Shown: positions 1 to 8,119, numbered from the stretch's first letter. The stretch: DNA of 64,000 bases from Martelella sp. NC20 (GCF_013459645.1 NZ_CP054861.1:3894001-3958000), one strand, 5' to 3'. The notes: generated from the letters alone by a model not told the origin. Numbers and translations: made by a program.

Positions 1-294
1 AGGGTCGAGGTCAAGCGTGCCGAGCAGAAAGATGTTCGCCAGCACCGTTCCGCCAACCTGGGCGGATTTGGCAAGCGAGACGATCGAGCACGGATCGTCC
101 GGCGAAAGCGCCCGCAGGATCTCGGAGAAGAACGGGAACATGTCTTCGCGGTAGGGTCCCGGAAACGCCGAGATCCGCTCGGAGAACACGATGTTCTTCT
201 TTGCCCAGCCGAGATAGTCGACCGGCGGCGGCGGCTCGCAGGCATTCGCCAGCGCATCGAACATCAGCCGCGCCGGATTGAACAGCATCGTCAT
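1..294 (-). CDS. Phage terminase large subunit (GpA-like), N-terminal part only
   Basis: Packaging ATPase/nuclease of a tailed phage; the visible 98 residues are the N-terminus and the rest runs off the left edge. Reading leftwards, the product begins MTMLFNPAR, followed by features typical of lambda gpA-type large terminases: a W-A motif (LGWAKKNIVFSE), a P-G-P-Y stretch and the segment SLAKSAQVGGT that precedes the nucleotide-binding core. The ATG overlaps the stop of the upstream small-subunit gene in an ATGA junction, so the two are probably translationally coupled. The identification rests on these motifs and on the small terminase next to it. The Walker A and nuclease centres are outside the window. 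Confidence 0.85.
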   Translation of the reverse strand, partial: MTMLFNPARLMFDALANACEPPPPVDYLGWAKKNIVFSERISAFPGPYREDMFPFFSEILRALSPDDPCSIVSLAKSAQVGGTVLANIFLLGTLDLDP

Positions 295-986
295 GGGGTA
301 TCGGCCTCTTCGTCACCCGGCGGATCGTCGTCGCCGTGGCTTGCGATCAGCTCGGGTTCCTCATCGCGGCGTTCCCGGAAGGCCGCTGCGGCCTGCTCGC
401 GGATGTCCCGCCATTTGCGGGTCAACGTCTTCTGGATATCGCGCTGCGGCAGGTTGAAGGCTTCGGCAAGCGCACCGGCAAGATCAGGAAGCCCCTGCTC
501 CATCACCTTGAACGCCTCGGATGAGGTTCGGCCGATCTCGCGGCGGACATCCTCGGTGCGGGTGTAGATCCCGGCCTCGGCCTTTTCCTGCCGCTCCATC
601 TGGGCGGTTTTGTATTTCTGCTGTTGCAGCCGCTCGCGGGCGAGCTGCTCGGCGAGGTCTTCCTCCTCGTCTTCTTCGACGGGAAGCGGGCGCAACGGCA
701 ATTCCGCCGCTGCGCCCGTCCGCCGTCCGGCGCGCGGGAAATCAGCCTGTCTGTTCCATGATGCTGCGGAGGCTTTTCCGTTGGCGCCGAACCCTTGGGA
801 GGGATCGATGGTGAGGCCGAGCTGAGCGATCGCGACATCCGGGCGGATGCGGGCAAACCGCCCCTCGCCCTCGATCGCCCGACCATGGATCTGGCCCGCG
901 CTCAGATATTGCGAGACACGGCCCGCCGAGACCGAGATCAGCGTTGCGAACTCGGCTTTGCTCATGCTGTCTGGCATGGTTTCCAT
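291..986 (-). CDS. Phage terminase small subunit (Nu1-like)
   Basis: Probable DNA-recognition subunit of the packaging terminase. The N-terminus carries a helix-turn-helix segment (SKAEFATLISVSAGRVSQYL), as in Nu1-type small terminases. A long charged, probably coiled-coil region follows (EEDEEEDLAEQLARERLQQQ onwards), then a helical C-terminus that should contact the large subunit. It lies directly upstream of the large terminase with a 4-base overlap. The start is uncertain: ATG at 986 is used here, but an in-frame GTG at 1001 and an internal ATG at the HTH are possible, and no strong ribosome binding site decides it. Confidence 0.75.
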   Translation of the reverse strand: METMPDSMSKAEFATLISVSAGRVSQYLSAGQIHGRAIEGEGRFARIRPDVAIAQLGLTIDPSQGFGANGKASAASWNRQADFPRAGRRTGAAAELPLRPLPVEEDEEEDLAEQLARERLQQQKYKTAQMERQEKAEAGIYTRTEDVRREIGRTSSEAFKVMEQGLPDLAGALAEAFNLPQRDIQKTLTRKWRDIREQAAAAFRERRDEEPELIASHGDDDPPGDEEADTP

Positions 987-1000
987 GGTGGCTAAACTCA

Positions 1001-1109
1001 CACTGTCTTTAGTTTAGGCTTGGACTTTAGGCTTCTGTTTCGGGCTCAGACTGGCCAACCCGCGCGGTGCCAAATACCCGCGTGGGCAAGGGCCCCAGGA
1101 AGGACCCAC
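1001..1109. repeat. Conserved non-coding block next to terminase, copy 1
   Basis: This block upstream of the small terminase gene contains repeated TTTAGGCTT units (about 1010-1034) and then a stretch that recurs at 40,757-40,866 in the second prophage remnant. The two copies share CAACCCGCGCGGTGCCAAAT exactly and CCAGGAAGGACCCA at the right side. Its position beside terminase would suit a packaging (cos/pac) or late regulatory site; that role is inferred. Confidence 0.6.
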
Positions 1110-1209
1110 GGTTTTCTGAAGCCCCGGTCAGACAGGGCAACGCGTTGATAAACCCTGCGTTTTGAATATGACGACCTGCTCGCCTTTACGATCAACGCAA
1201 AGCAAAGCC

Positions 1210-1461
1210 ATGGCCGTCTACGTCGATGATATGAAATGGCCCTTCCGGGGCATGGTCATGTGCCACATGCTCGCCGATACGACCGACGAACTCCACGCCA
1301 TGGCCGATCATCTCGGCATGGAGCGCCGCTGGGTCCAATACCCAGACACGGCGAAAGAGCATTACGACATTCCGCTGTCCCGCCGGTTGATCGCCATCGA
1401 AGCTGGCGCCGTTGAAGTCAGCTGGCGTTTCATGGTCGTATTGATCCGCAGCCGGCGCTGA
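1210..1461 (+). CDS. DUF4031 domain protein
   Basis: Small (83-residue) protein that is almost entirely a DUF4031 domain: it begins MAVYVDDMKWPFRG and contains the usual MCHMLADTTDELHAMAD and YDIPLSRR segments. The family is common in phages and bacteria but has no established biochemical function. It is read rightwards, against the leftward terminase and tail genes, so it behaves like an independently transcribed accessory gene in the prophage. The family start (MAVYVDD) is preferred over an in-frame ATG 48 bases upstream. Confidence 0.75.
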   Translation: MAVYVDDMKWPFRGMVMCHMLADTTDELHAMADHLGMERRWVQYPDTAKEHYDIPLSRRLIAIEAGAVEVSWRFMVVLIRSRR

Positions 1462-1469
1462 CGCCTCCG

Positions 1470-2210
1470 TCAGCTTTTTGCAAACGTCTTGCGGAACGCC
1501 CGTGCAAATGTCCGGTCCTTCTTCTGGCGCACCAGCTCGGAAACGATCTCGTTGAGCTTCAGACGCTCCGAATAGGATGTCGCCTTCACAAACAGGATCA
1601 CCGGATAGAACTCCCGGTCACCACGTCCGGAATACCAGACACCGGGAAACAGATCGTCCCTGCCCTGCGGAACGAAGAACTGGTTGGGCTTGGCTTTGCG
1701 CTTGCGCCGCTTGGAACCAGTCGAAACCCGCGAGGCGCCAGCCCCACGATAATCGATCGTGAGATCCCGCATCACGCGATTGAGAAAACCTTGCGTCATG
1801 TTGCCGTATCGGTCGAGCGGCGTCCGGTTCGCCGGCACGGCCACCTGATTGCGGGCCATCATCCCCCGGCCGATAAGCTGCTCCTCGAACGACTTGTGCC
1901 GGCGCATCCCGCCATGAATTTCCGGGCCGAGATAGGCCACAGCCGGCAGTCCGCCCTTGCGCCCCGATCCACCAACCACGACAGCCGAAACCCGGCCGGC
2001 CTCGCTCGCCTTGTCATAGACGATCCCGCGAATGGCCCGCGCCGTCGGCCGGTCGAACACGACCTTCATCCTCGCCCGCACCGCCCGCATGCCGTCATAG
2101 GCCAGCCAGTTCAGCGCCAGAACCTCCGCCTTTGGGAGATCACGCCGCTGGACCAAGGTCAGTTTCGCCTCGAAACGGGCCAGGTCGATATCGATATGAG
2201 CGGAGATCAT
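1470..2210 (-). CDS. Phage structural protein, possibly minor tail protein Z-like
   Basis: Basic 246-residue protein with no signal peptide or membrane segment. The N-terminal half (about residues 8-75) is predicted helical and resembles prophage minor tail protein Z proteins; the C-terminus is rich in K/R and contains a GDREFYPVILFVKA stretch. It lies between the NusG-like gene and the terminase genes, on the same strand. I recognise it only weakly; other virion morphogenesis or head-tail proteins cannot be excluded. A weak purine-rich site (AGAGAGG) precedes the ATG. Confidence 0.4.
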   Translation of the reverse strand: MISAHIDIDLARFEAKLTLVQRRDLPKAEVLALNWLAYDGMRAVRARMKVVFDRPTARAIRGIVYDKASEAGRVSAVVVGGSGRKGGLPAVAYLGPEIHGGMRRHKSFEEQLIGRGMMARNQVAVPANRTPLDRYGNMTQGFLNRVMRDLTIDYRGAGASRVSTGSKRRKRKAKPNQFFVPQGRDDLFPGVWYSGRGDREFYPVILFVKATSYSERLKLNEIVSELVRQKKDRTFARAFRKTFAKS

Positions 2211-2383
2211 GGGCGGAAAAGCCTCTCTGCCCTGAAACGCAAAAGGCGAACCGTTTCCACGACCCGCCTTTCAACCAAAAAATGACCGGCGTTTCCGCCC
2301 GGTAGTTGTAATTTCTAATTTTCCTCGAAAGCCCGCAAAACGCATAGCTTGCCGAACAGCACCTATCTGCTAATCCGAGTTCT

Positions 2384-3607
2384 ATGTCTTCCCCGGCCTC
2401 ATCCGTCGAGCGGGGCTCAACAACCAGCATTTCACGATTGCGGGAATCAGGAGCAGCCTACTTGCATTTCATCCGTTCTTTTGGTCCCGTCGTCGCGCCC
2501 TCCTCCTCACAGGAAGCTTGCCGCGCCGGGATCGGGGCGTTCATCGGTCTCGCACTGGTGGGCTTGTTCCTGCTGTCACCTGCGATTGATTTGACAACGG
2601 GACTGTACCTGGTCGCTCCATTCGGCGCGACTTCCGTTCTGCTGTTCGCCGTTCCGAACAGTCCACTGGCCCAGCCATGGTCTGCAGTCATGGGCAATAC
2701 GCTCGCAGCCGTGATCGGCGTGATCGTCGGCATGCTGGTCCCTGATTTGGCCCTGGGCGTGGCTCTGGCCGTTGGCCTATCCGTCATCGTTATGATGTTG
2801 TGCCGCGCAGTGCATCCGCCCGCAGGGGCAGTGGCAATGACTGCCGTCATGAATTCAGATGTCGTCGAGCAACTCGGTTTCTGGTTTGCGTTGGCGCCGG
2901 TTGCTCTCGGCACCATTGCGTTGGTGTGCGCAGCAGCCATATATGCCCGTCTTACCGGACGACACTATCCCTTTCGGCAGTTCAATGAGCAAAGCAAACA
3001 CCTCACCGGGGATCGCAATCCATCTGAACGGTTGGGACTGTCCGAAGCAGAACTGACACAGATTCTTGAGCGATACCGACAGTCATTTAACCTCGGCGTC
3101 GAAGATTTGGCGCGTTTGATAGGAGCCGCCGAACTTCAGGCTTCCACCCACGCCATGGTGCCACTGAAATCGGCGGATGTCATGTCGAGAGACCTGATAA
3201 CAGTCAGGCCCGAGACGGGGTTGAGGCAAATCGCAGACCTGTTCAGACGTCACAAGTTCACGTCCCTTCCCGTGGTCGGCAAGAATGACGAATATCTCGG
3301 AGTGATTTTTCAGATCCACCTGATCAACCGCGCCCGGCAAGCCGACCTGCAGTCGCAAAGCAGTTTCCTGATGGCCTTCCGCCGGATATTCAGCCGGGAT
3401 AGCGAGGATACCATTCCGGCCCGCGATATCATGTCCACCACCGGACCACGGGCCTCGCCCGATACCCCAATTGCAGCCCTGCTTCCGATGATGGCGGACG
3501 GGGAAGTCGATGCTGTGCCCGTGCTTGATGGTGACCGCATCACCGGGATAGTCACCCGAACAGACCTGATTGCGACGATGGCGAGAAGCGCGGTACGGCC
3601 TCTGTAG
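2384..3607 (+). CDS. HPP-family membrane protein with C-terminal CBS pair
   Basis: Integral membrane protein of 407 residues. The N-terminal half holds four to five hydrophobic helices (about residues 45-190) and the HPP motif in AVHPPAGAVAM near residue 143. The C-terminal part (about 255-400) is a pair of CBS domains, seen in SADVMSRDLITVRPETGL and PVLDGDRITGIVTRTDLI. CBS pairs usually bind adenine nucleotides and gate a transporter. Some HPP proteins have been linked to nitrite transport in plastids and cyanobacteria, but the substrate here is unknown. It is read against the surrounding phage genes and is not a phage gene family, so it is probably prophage cargo. A strong start signal was not found; ATG at 2384 is the longest. 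Confidence 0.8.
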   Translation: MSSPASSVERGSTTSISRLRESGAAYLHFIRSFGPVVAPSSSQEACRAGIGAFIGLALVGLFLLSPAIDLTTGLYLVAPFGATSVLLFAVPNSPLAQPWSAVMGNTLAAVIGVIVGMLVPDLALGVALAVGLSVIVMMLCRAVHPPAGAVAMTAVMNSDVVEQLGFWFALAPVALGTIALVCAAAIYARLTGRHYPFRQFNEQSKHLTGDRNPSERLGLSEAELTQILERYRQSFNLGVEDLARLIGAAELQASTHAMVPLKSADVMSRDLITVRPETGLRQIADLFRRHKFTSLPVVGKNDEYLGVIFQIHLINRARQADLQSQSSFLMAFRRIFSRDSEDTIPARDIMSTTGPRASPDTPIAALLPMMADGEVDAVPVLDGDRITGIVTRTDLIATMARSAVRPL

Positions 3608-3759
3608 CTGCCTGTGCAGCAATTACTTCAGATCGGGGAGAAGGCATAGCTCACGCACTGGCCCTCAATCGCATCTGCCGATCGGCTATCGTGAGGGCGG
3701 GGTCCGGGCGCGAGAGCGAAGGTCACTGAGAACCGAATCAACCAATGGCTCTATAAAAT

Positions 3760-4395
3760 TCATAACTTTTCGAGAATTGCAAGAGGAAAATTCACAGGCG
3801 TTTTCTGCCCGAACATATCAACCTCGACCACAACATCGCCCTTCCCCTTGCTGTTGGGCGTCACGACGTCAGCCTCAAGCCCCGCAAACATCCCCTCACC
3901 GATGCGCACCCGCTCGCCAGCGACAACCGTGATCTTCGAGACTCGCTCCCAGTCGAACCGGCCATCACCGGACTTCTGCATGATCCGCACAACCCTCTCG
4001 TTTTCCAGTGCAAACGGGCTGAGCCAACCGCCCAGCACTCCGCGCACATGCTCGAACCCCAGCAATGCACTGACCGCCGTCTCCGACCAGGCAAATCGCA
4101 CCAGCACATAGCCGGCCATCAACGGGATATCCTGCGGCGGCAAAACCTTGTGCCGACGGCGGCGCTTCGGCCCCTTCCGCGTCGGCGAAAGCGCCTCGGC
4201 CCCGCACTCCGTCAGCGCTTCACAAACAACCTGCTCCCGCCCGGTCATCACCTGCAGCACATACCACGGCGCATCTTCCGCAGCCTTTTCCGCCAGCGCC
4301 GATCGCCCGGAAAGACGGATCAGTCGCAACCGGTCCTCGAATTTCAGGCCATAGGCCAGATCAACCGAAGCTCCGATCTTCCGATACTCTGTCAT
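3760..4395 (-). CDS. NusG/RfaH-like transcription antiterminator (prophage 1)
   Basis: Specialised NusG paralogue of 211 residues. After a short N-terminal extension an NGN domain (from about residue 48, WYVLQVMTGREQ) with a basic insert (RKGPKRRRRHKVLPP) is followed by MAGYVLVRF, typical of the NGN fold. The C-terminal KOW region reads ERVRIGEGMFAGLEADV. NusG proteins bind RNA polymerase and modulate pausing and termination. It is the last gene of the early operon, and its ATG overlaps the upstream stop (ATGA), so it may act as the antiterminator for later genes, like lambda Q in role; that is inference. A paralogue sits in the same place in the second prophage (42485-43174). The track-length start at 4563 lies inside the upstream gene and is rejected. 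Confidence 0.85.
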   Translation of the reverse strand: MTEYRKIGASVDLAYGLKFEDRLRLIRLSGRSALAEKAAEDAPWYVLQVMTGREQVVCEALTECGAEALSPTRKGPKRRRRHKVLPPQDIPLMAGYVLVRFAWSETAVSALLGFEHVRGVLGGWLSPFALENERVVRIMQKSGDGRFDWERVSKITVVAGERVRIGEGMFAGLEADVVTPNSKGKGDVVVEVDMFGQKTPVNFPLAILEKL

Positions 4396-5123
4396 TGAGC
4401 CGCCTCCAGCTGTTTCGTCCTGTCCAGTTTGTCGAAGAATGCCGTCAGCGCTTCGCCCGGCGCTCCAGCCCCAACAGGCGGAAAGTAGACCCATTCCACC
4501 CGCCCCATCTCCGGCAGCCAAGGCCAACCGCGCGCGCTGTGCTCCGCCTCCCAGGCAACCCACAGATCGCCGCCAACCCGTACCGCCTCGAAGTCAGCCC
4601 CAAGCAGCGCGATCTCACCAGAAACCCGCGTGCCCTTGCCTGGATAGCGAACTGCCTGGTCGTTCATGGCGTTCACGGCTGGCCAGCCCATCTTGCTCAT
4701 CCGCTCGCGCCACAGCGCCTTGTGGTCTGCCCGCCCTTCCGCAACTTCCAGTTCCTGAAACCGCGTCAACGCAGGCAACCGCGCGCACGGCTCGCCCAAC
4801 CGGAAAAAGCGTTCCGCCATCCACGCCTTGCCGAAGGTCGCGGCAATCACCGGGCCGGATGAACCTTCCACGCCTTCCGGAACCGCCGTCCAGCGTCTCT
4901 CGCGCAGATAGGTGCTTGCCGCAAATTTCACCGTCCGTCCGTTCATGGCTTCGAACGCCAGAAAAGCCGGCAGCTTGGCGTCGGCCGCTTGTCGCTCCTC
5001 CGGCTTCAGCGCCTGCCATTCGGCAAGCGCCCGTTCGTCACTGTCATCGCCAAAGGTAGGCCATTGTCGGTAGAATTTCAGGAAGGCACGGCGCACAGCC
5101 TTGCGGCTCTCGGTCTCAGTCAT
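4392..5123 (-). CDS. Conserved prophage early protein, unknown function (prophage 1 copy)
   Basis: Soluble acidic/aromatic protein of 243 residues without a recognised domain. Its N-terminus (FLKFYRQWPTFGDDSDERA) and the stretch TVKFAASTYLRERRW are almost identical to the product of 43171-43905 in the second prophage remnant, so it is a conserved gene of this phage group. The ATG at 5123 is chosen because GGAGG lies five bases upstream; it overlaps the preceding gene by eight bases. The place between replication genes and the NusG-like gene suggests a role in replication or early regulation, but nothing in the sequence proves it. Confidence 0.8.
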   Translation of the reverse strand: MTETESRKAVRRAFLKFYRQWPTFGDDSDERALAEWQALKPEERQAADAKLPAFLAFEAMNGRTVKFAASTYLRERRWTAVPEGVEGSSGPVIAATFGKAWMAERFFRLGEPCARLPALTRFQELEVAEGRADHKALWRERMSKMGWPAVNAMNDQAVRYPGKGTRVSGEIALLGADFEAVRVGGDLWVAWEAEHSARGWPWLPEMGRVEWVYFPPVGAGAPGEALTAFFDKLDRTKQLEAAQ

Positions 5124-5613
5124 CGAAGCCTCCACTCAGGGTTCGTGCCTTCGCGGCCGTGCCCAGCATCGCCCGCACGGCGGCGGCCTTCCGGCGACGG
5201 CGCTCGCGCTCCTCCGGGCCGATCTCGCGCCGGGTCCGTTCCTCTTCCCGCTCTTTCGCCGCTTCCGCATGTTCGTGTTCGATCCGCAGCAGCTCCCGGT
5301 CATGCTTCGCAGCCGCATCGACAAGCGCCGAAAGCTCCGCAGGTTTGGGCAGGAACGACTGGAATTTCGGGTATCGCCCGAGCCGCAGGTTCTCAAACAC
5401 CCGGCGAAGTGCACCGATGGGCTTGCCCCTCATCGCCTCGGCATAAAACTGCCCGGCCTTCTCGGCGTTGACGCTGTCGGGAATAGCAAATCCACGGTCC
5501 ATCAGCGCATCGAGCATGATATCGGATTGCCGTTCGTTTGCAGGCTCAAGAGCCTTGCGCAACCTTCCAATCTCCCCGGCTGATGTCGACAATTTTACCA
5601 TCTTCGCTGCCAT
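5116..5613 (-). CDS. Conserved prophage early protein with coiled coil (prophage 1 copy)
   Basis: 165-residue protein. The central part (ENLRLGRYPKFQSFLPKPAEL) is shared with the paralogue at 43895-44353 (TNLRLGRYERFRSFLPKPAEL). A long charged helix follows (about residues 100-150, EREEERTRREIGPEERERRRR), probably a coiled coil. The start at 5613 (MAAKMVKLS) has AGGA upstream and overlaps the end of the DUF1376 gene by about 70 bases; ATG 5601 is an alternative. The role is unknown; in other phages a protein between the DUF1376 gene and the antiterminator often belongs to the replication module. Confidence 0.75.
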   Translation of the reverse strand: MAAKMVKLSTSAGEIGRLRKALEPANERQSDIMLDALMDRGFAIPDSVNAEKAGQFYAEAMRGKPIGALRRVFENLRLGRYPKFQSFLPKPAELSALVDAAAKHDRELLRIEHEHAEAAKEREEERTRREIGPEERERRRRKAAAVRAMLGTAAKARTLSGGFDD

Positions 5614-6376
5614 CGTCCTGTCCCATCCGTTTGCGCAAACTGTCCCGAACGCGCTGATTGTGATCCCTGATTTCGTCGCCACGTGAGGGCTTGGCGGGCG
5701 ATGCCCGGGCGCCCTGCTGCCGCTCCTGCATCCAGCCCGGCTCGAATCCCTGCCAACCGCGACCGATCATGGTTTCCGCCGCAGCATCCGGATCCGGCAT
5801 CAGCGCAAACCGCCGTGCCAGCAGTTCGGCTGCCCGGACAGTCAGGTTCTTGCGCAGCGCTTTGCGGTGTTCGATGACGGCATCGGCAACCTCCGGCGAC
5901 AGCACATCGCAGAGAACCGATCTGGCCGATTTCTTTGGTGTTCCTTTAGGAACACTTTCTTTCTTAACTCTGGCTTCTGGCTTACGCATTGCGTCCGCAT
6001 TGCGGTCGCTATGCGGTCGCATCGAACCGCCATTGTTTTTATTGGATTTTTCCCAGCGATTTTTCGCAGCCCCTTTTGCTTGCTCCGAACTTTTTTCGCG
6101 AAATTGAAATTCTTTTTCCACGCGGCGGTTCCAGAGACCGCCCTCAGACCGGATGATTTTTCCGTCATCGAAGAACACATCGAGGTATTGGGAAAACACC
6201 TTTTTCGTGCAGCCGCACTGCCGCGCCAGCCGCTCATGGTTCTCGCTCAGCGGCTCGCCGCGTTCATACATCAGCGCCAGCAGCGTGAAATAAACGCCCA
6301 TTTCCGCCGCCTTCATGCCGCGCGTGGCAGAAAGCCAGTCAGACATATAAAACCGCACATACGGCATCTCGCTCAT
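5546..6376 (-). CDS. DUF1376 (YdaU-type) phage replication protein
   Basis: 276 residues. The N-terminal domain (about 3-95; PYVRFYMSDWLSATRGMKAA, then YFTLLALMYERGEPL) is the DUF1376/YdaU domain, a winged-helix-like unit found in phage replication initiation proteins. A linker rich in N/K/R follows. The C-terminus contains GDEIRDHNQRVRDSLRKRM, which is matched by the tail of the otherwise different protein at 44328-44792. GGAGG lies 7 bases before the ATG. The family is usually linked to DNA replication initiation of lambdoid prophages; direct evidence of activity is not visible. Confidence 0.8.
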   Translation of the reverse strand: MSEMPYVRFYMSDWLSATRGMKAAEMGVYFTLLALMYERGEPLSENHERLARQCGCTKKVFSQYLDVFFDDGKIIRSEGGLWNRRVEKEFQFREKSSEQAKGAAKNRWEKSNKNNGGSMRPHSDRNADAMRKPEARVKKESVPKGTPKKSARSVLCDVLSPEVADAVIEHRKALRKNLTVRAAELLARRFALMPDPDAAAETMIGRGWQGFEPGWMQERQQGARASPAKPSRGDEIRDHNQRVRDSLRKRMGQDDGSEDGKIVDISRGDWKVAQGS

Positions 6377-6406
6377 GGCAAAACCTCCATGGCACCAAGC
6401 CTAAAA

Positions 6407-6458
6407 ATATAGCTAAATACGTTCTCGATCTTGCGCAAAATATCGCATATAGCTATAT
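6407..6458. promoter_or_regulatory. Probable operator/promoter of the toxin-antitoxin operon
   Basis: The AT-rich gap between the DUF1376 gene and the toxin gene holds ATATAGCTAAAT (6407-6418) and a perfect 12-base palindrome ATATAGCTATAT (6447-6458) just before the toxin start. Two spaced near-identical sites in front of a toxin gene fit autoregulation by the HTH antitoxin. Confidence 0.55.
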
Positions 6459-6465
6459 TGAGCGC

Positions 6466-6711
6466 ATGAAGACGATCCGTTACACCAAGGTCGCGATGAA
6501 GAGCATTCAGCGCATGCAACCAAAGCGCCGCAATGCAATCATTGCCAAGATCGAGGCTTTCGCGTCTGGTGAAACTGTCGATTTGAAGAAGCTGCAGGGC
6601 AGCCCCTATTTTCGCATCCGCGTCGGTTCCGACCGCATCATTCTTGATGATCAGGGTTTGGTTGTCATGATCATCGATGCAGGTCCGCGCGGCGGCATTT
6701 ACAAGGAGTGA
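6466..6711 (+). CDS. RelE/ParE-family toxin
   Basis: 81-residue basic protein of the RelE/ParE superfamily, which comprises ribosome-dependent mRNA interferases and gyrase poisons. Visible features are the N-terminal helix pair with KVAMKSIQRMQPKRRNAIIAK, the central strand FRIRVGSDRIIL and a C-terminal DAGPRGGIYKE, as in RelE-type toxins of HTH-antitoxin pairs. It is followed after six bases by the antitoxin gene, i.e. toxin first, as in higBA-type operons. It is read against the phage lytic operon, so it is an autonomous module inside the prophage. Confidence 0.85.
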   Translation: MKTIRYTKVAMKSIQRMQPKRRNAIIAKIEAFASGETVDLKKLQGSPYFRIRVGSDRIILDDQGLVVMIIDAGPRGGIYKE

Positions 6712-6717
6712 CACGCC

Positions 6718-7068
6718 ATGGGCGAAGTCCAGAAAATCACCATTGAAGGCAATAATTACGTGCTTCTGCGCGAAGCCGATTACGATGATATGCTCGACAG
6801 CCTGCACGCCCGCGCGGTCATGGCCGGCGTGGACGCCGGAGAAGAAACCTACCCACACGAACTGATTGTCGCGCTTTCCGATGAAACCCAAAGCCGCCTG
6901 CGCGTGTGGCGCAAATACCGGGGCCTGACCATGAAGGCGCTGGCAGAAAAGGCTGGCATTTCCCAGCCCTATCTGTCGGATATCGAAAACGGCAAGGCAG
7001 ATGGCTCCATATCGGCCATAAAGGCTCTCGCCGCTGCCCTCGATGTCGATATTGATGACCTTGTGTAA
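6718..7068 (+). CDS. HTH (XRE) antitoxin partner
   Basis: 116 residues. The C-terminal half is an XRE helix-turn-helix (TMKALAEKAGISQPYLSDIE, then ISAIKALAAALDVDIDDL). The N-terminal half (NNYVLLREADYDDMLDSLHA) is a short Phd-like or linker region that probably wraps the toxin. It is six bases downstream of the RelE-like gene and should neutralise it and repress the shared promoter through the ATATAGCTATAT sites. Confidence 0.85.
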   Translation: MGEVQKITIEGNNYVLLREADYDDMLDSLHARAVMAGVDAGEETYPHELIVALSDETQSRLRVWRKYRGLTMKALAEKAGISQPYLSDIENGKADGSISAIKALAAALDVDIDDLV

Positions 7069-7100
7069 ACGCTGACCGTCCGACATGTCATGATCCTTGC

Positions 7101-7841
7101 TCATGAGGCCACCTCCAGCACATCTCCAAGGGCCGCAGAAGCTGCCAAAGCCGCCCCGCCCCATTGGTCCGCCATTGCGTTGGCAATGCCCGGATATGTT
7201 CGTGATCTAAGCCGCCAGCGGTCAGGCCCCGGCGAGGCCCGATGCACGATCGACCATTTCTTATGTTCATCCGTGCCAGGTTTCGGCGGAGTCAGCCGGT
7301 CAGTTTCAGTCAAGGGCGGCAGGCCACGCAGGTAAAACGAGGTCGCCTTGAACGCGCGATTGCCAAACCACCACGGCTGCACAGTCTGGGCCGGCTTCTG
7401 GTAGTTGACGATCCGCTCTTTGGCATGCCGGTGCATCACCGGGTTTTCGATTGCCACCCGGTCGATCGGCGCATTCCAGCAGGCGGAAAACAAGGCAGCG
7501 CCTTCATCCAGCAGCCGCCACATGATGGCCCTGCGCTCGGATACGGAAAGAACCGGCCACGCCTGTTTTTCCTCAAGGGAAGCCTCGTTCGGTGCATTCT
7601 TCGGCGGACCTGAAAGCCAGCGCACACCGCTGTTGCAAAGCCGCGTACATGGCGGGTGCATCACGGCCATCAAATCCCAGCCGTCATCGAGAATATCTCG
7701 AACATCGCAGACAATATGCCGGTTACTGCCATCTTCGGCCGGCAGAAGATCGCACGACCAGACATCATGCCCGCGCGCGGCAAAGGCACGACGCACCACG
7801 CCGGAAGTTTCGCAGCCGACAAGGACACGTAATTCGGTCAT
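7101..7841 (-). CDS. DNA-methyltransferase-like phage protein
   Basis: 246 residues. The N-terminus LRVLVGCETSGVVRRAFAARG with WSCDLLPAE resembles the SAM-binding start of C5-cytosine methyltransferases. MAVMHPPCTRLCNSG resembles their catalytic P-C loop (motif IV). Clear downstream target-recognition and ENV-type motifs are not seen, although IENPVMHRHA is close to the ENP motif of related proteins. The ATG at 7841 overlaps the upstream stop (ATGA). It may modify phage DNA against host restriction, or be a degenerate relative with another role. Confidence 0.65.
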   Translation of the reverse strand: MTELRVLVGCETSGVVRRAFAARGHDVWSCDLLPAEDGSNRHIVCDVRDILDDGWDLMAVMHPPCTRLCNSGVRWLSGPPKNAPNEASLEEKQAWPVLSVSERRAIMWRLLDEGAALFSACWNAPIDRVAIENPVMHRHAKERIVNYQKPAQTVQPWWFGNRAFKATSFYLRGLPPLTETDRLTPPKPGTDEHKKWSIVHRASPGPDRWRLRSRTYPGIANAMADQWGGAALAASAALGDVLEVAS

Positions 7842-8119
7842 CCCGTGGCCCTCCGGTGCGCCCGCCAGGGCGGAAGCTCCTGCAGAAGCTCGAAGATCCC
7901 CTCGGCAATCGCCGCGCATTTCCGCTTCTGCGGCCAGGACAGTTCGCCGGCACCATTGGCATCGGACATCCGCCGTTGCGTGATGGCATAGGCTCGGGCG
8001 TCCGCTGCCGAGATCCGCTCATTGCCGCAGCACACCGGGCACCGGCGGCGGCCGCTGGCGAAATACCCCTGCCCTGCACAATGCGGGCAACGAATTCTGG
8101 TAACCCTCGCCCCGCTCAC
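7838..8119 (-). CDS. Small zinc-finger phage protein
   Basis: 93 residues with two CxxC pairs near the N-terminus (CPHCAGQG and CPVCCG), spaced as in a DnaJ/rubredoxin-like zinc ribbon, followed by a helical tail. The start is a GTG at 8119 that overlaps the upstream stop (GTGA) and has GGGAGGG upstream. Such proteins in early phage operons often bind nucleic acid; nothing more specific can be read from it. Confidence 0.65.
   Translation of the reverse strand: MSGARVTRIRCPHCAGQGYFASGRRRCPVCCGNERISAADARAYAITQRRMSDANGAGELSWPQKRKCAAIAEGIFELLQELPPWRAHRRATG

Noticed and set aside
4396..4563. Upstream extension of the NusG-like gene
   Set aside because: It overlaps the conserved upstream gene in another frame. 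The ATGA junction and the paralogue both support ATG 4395.
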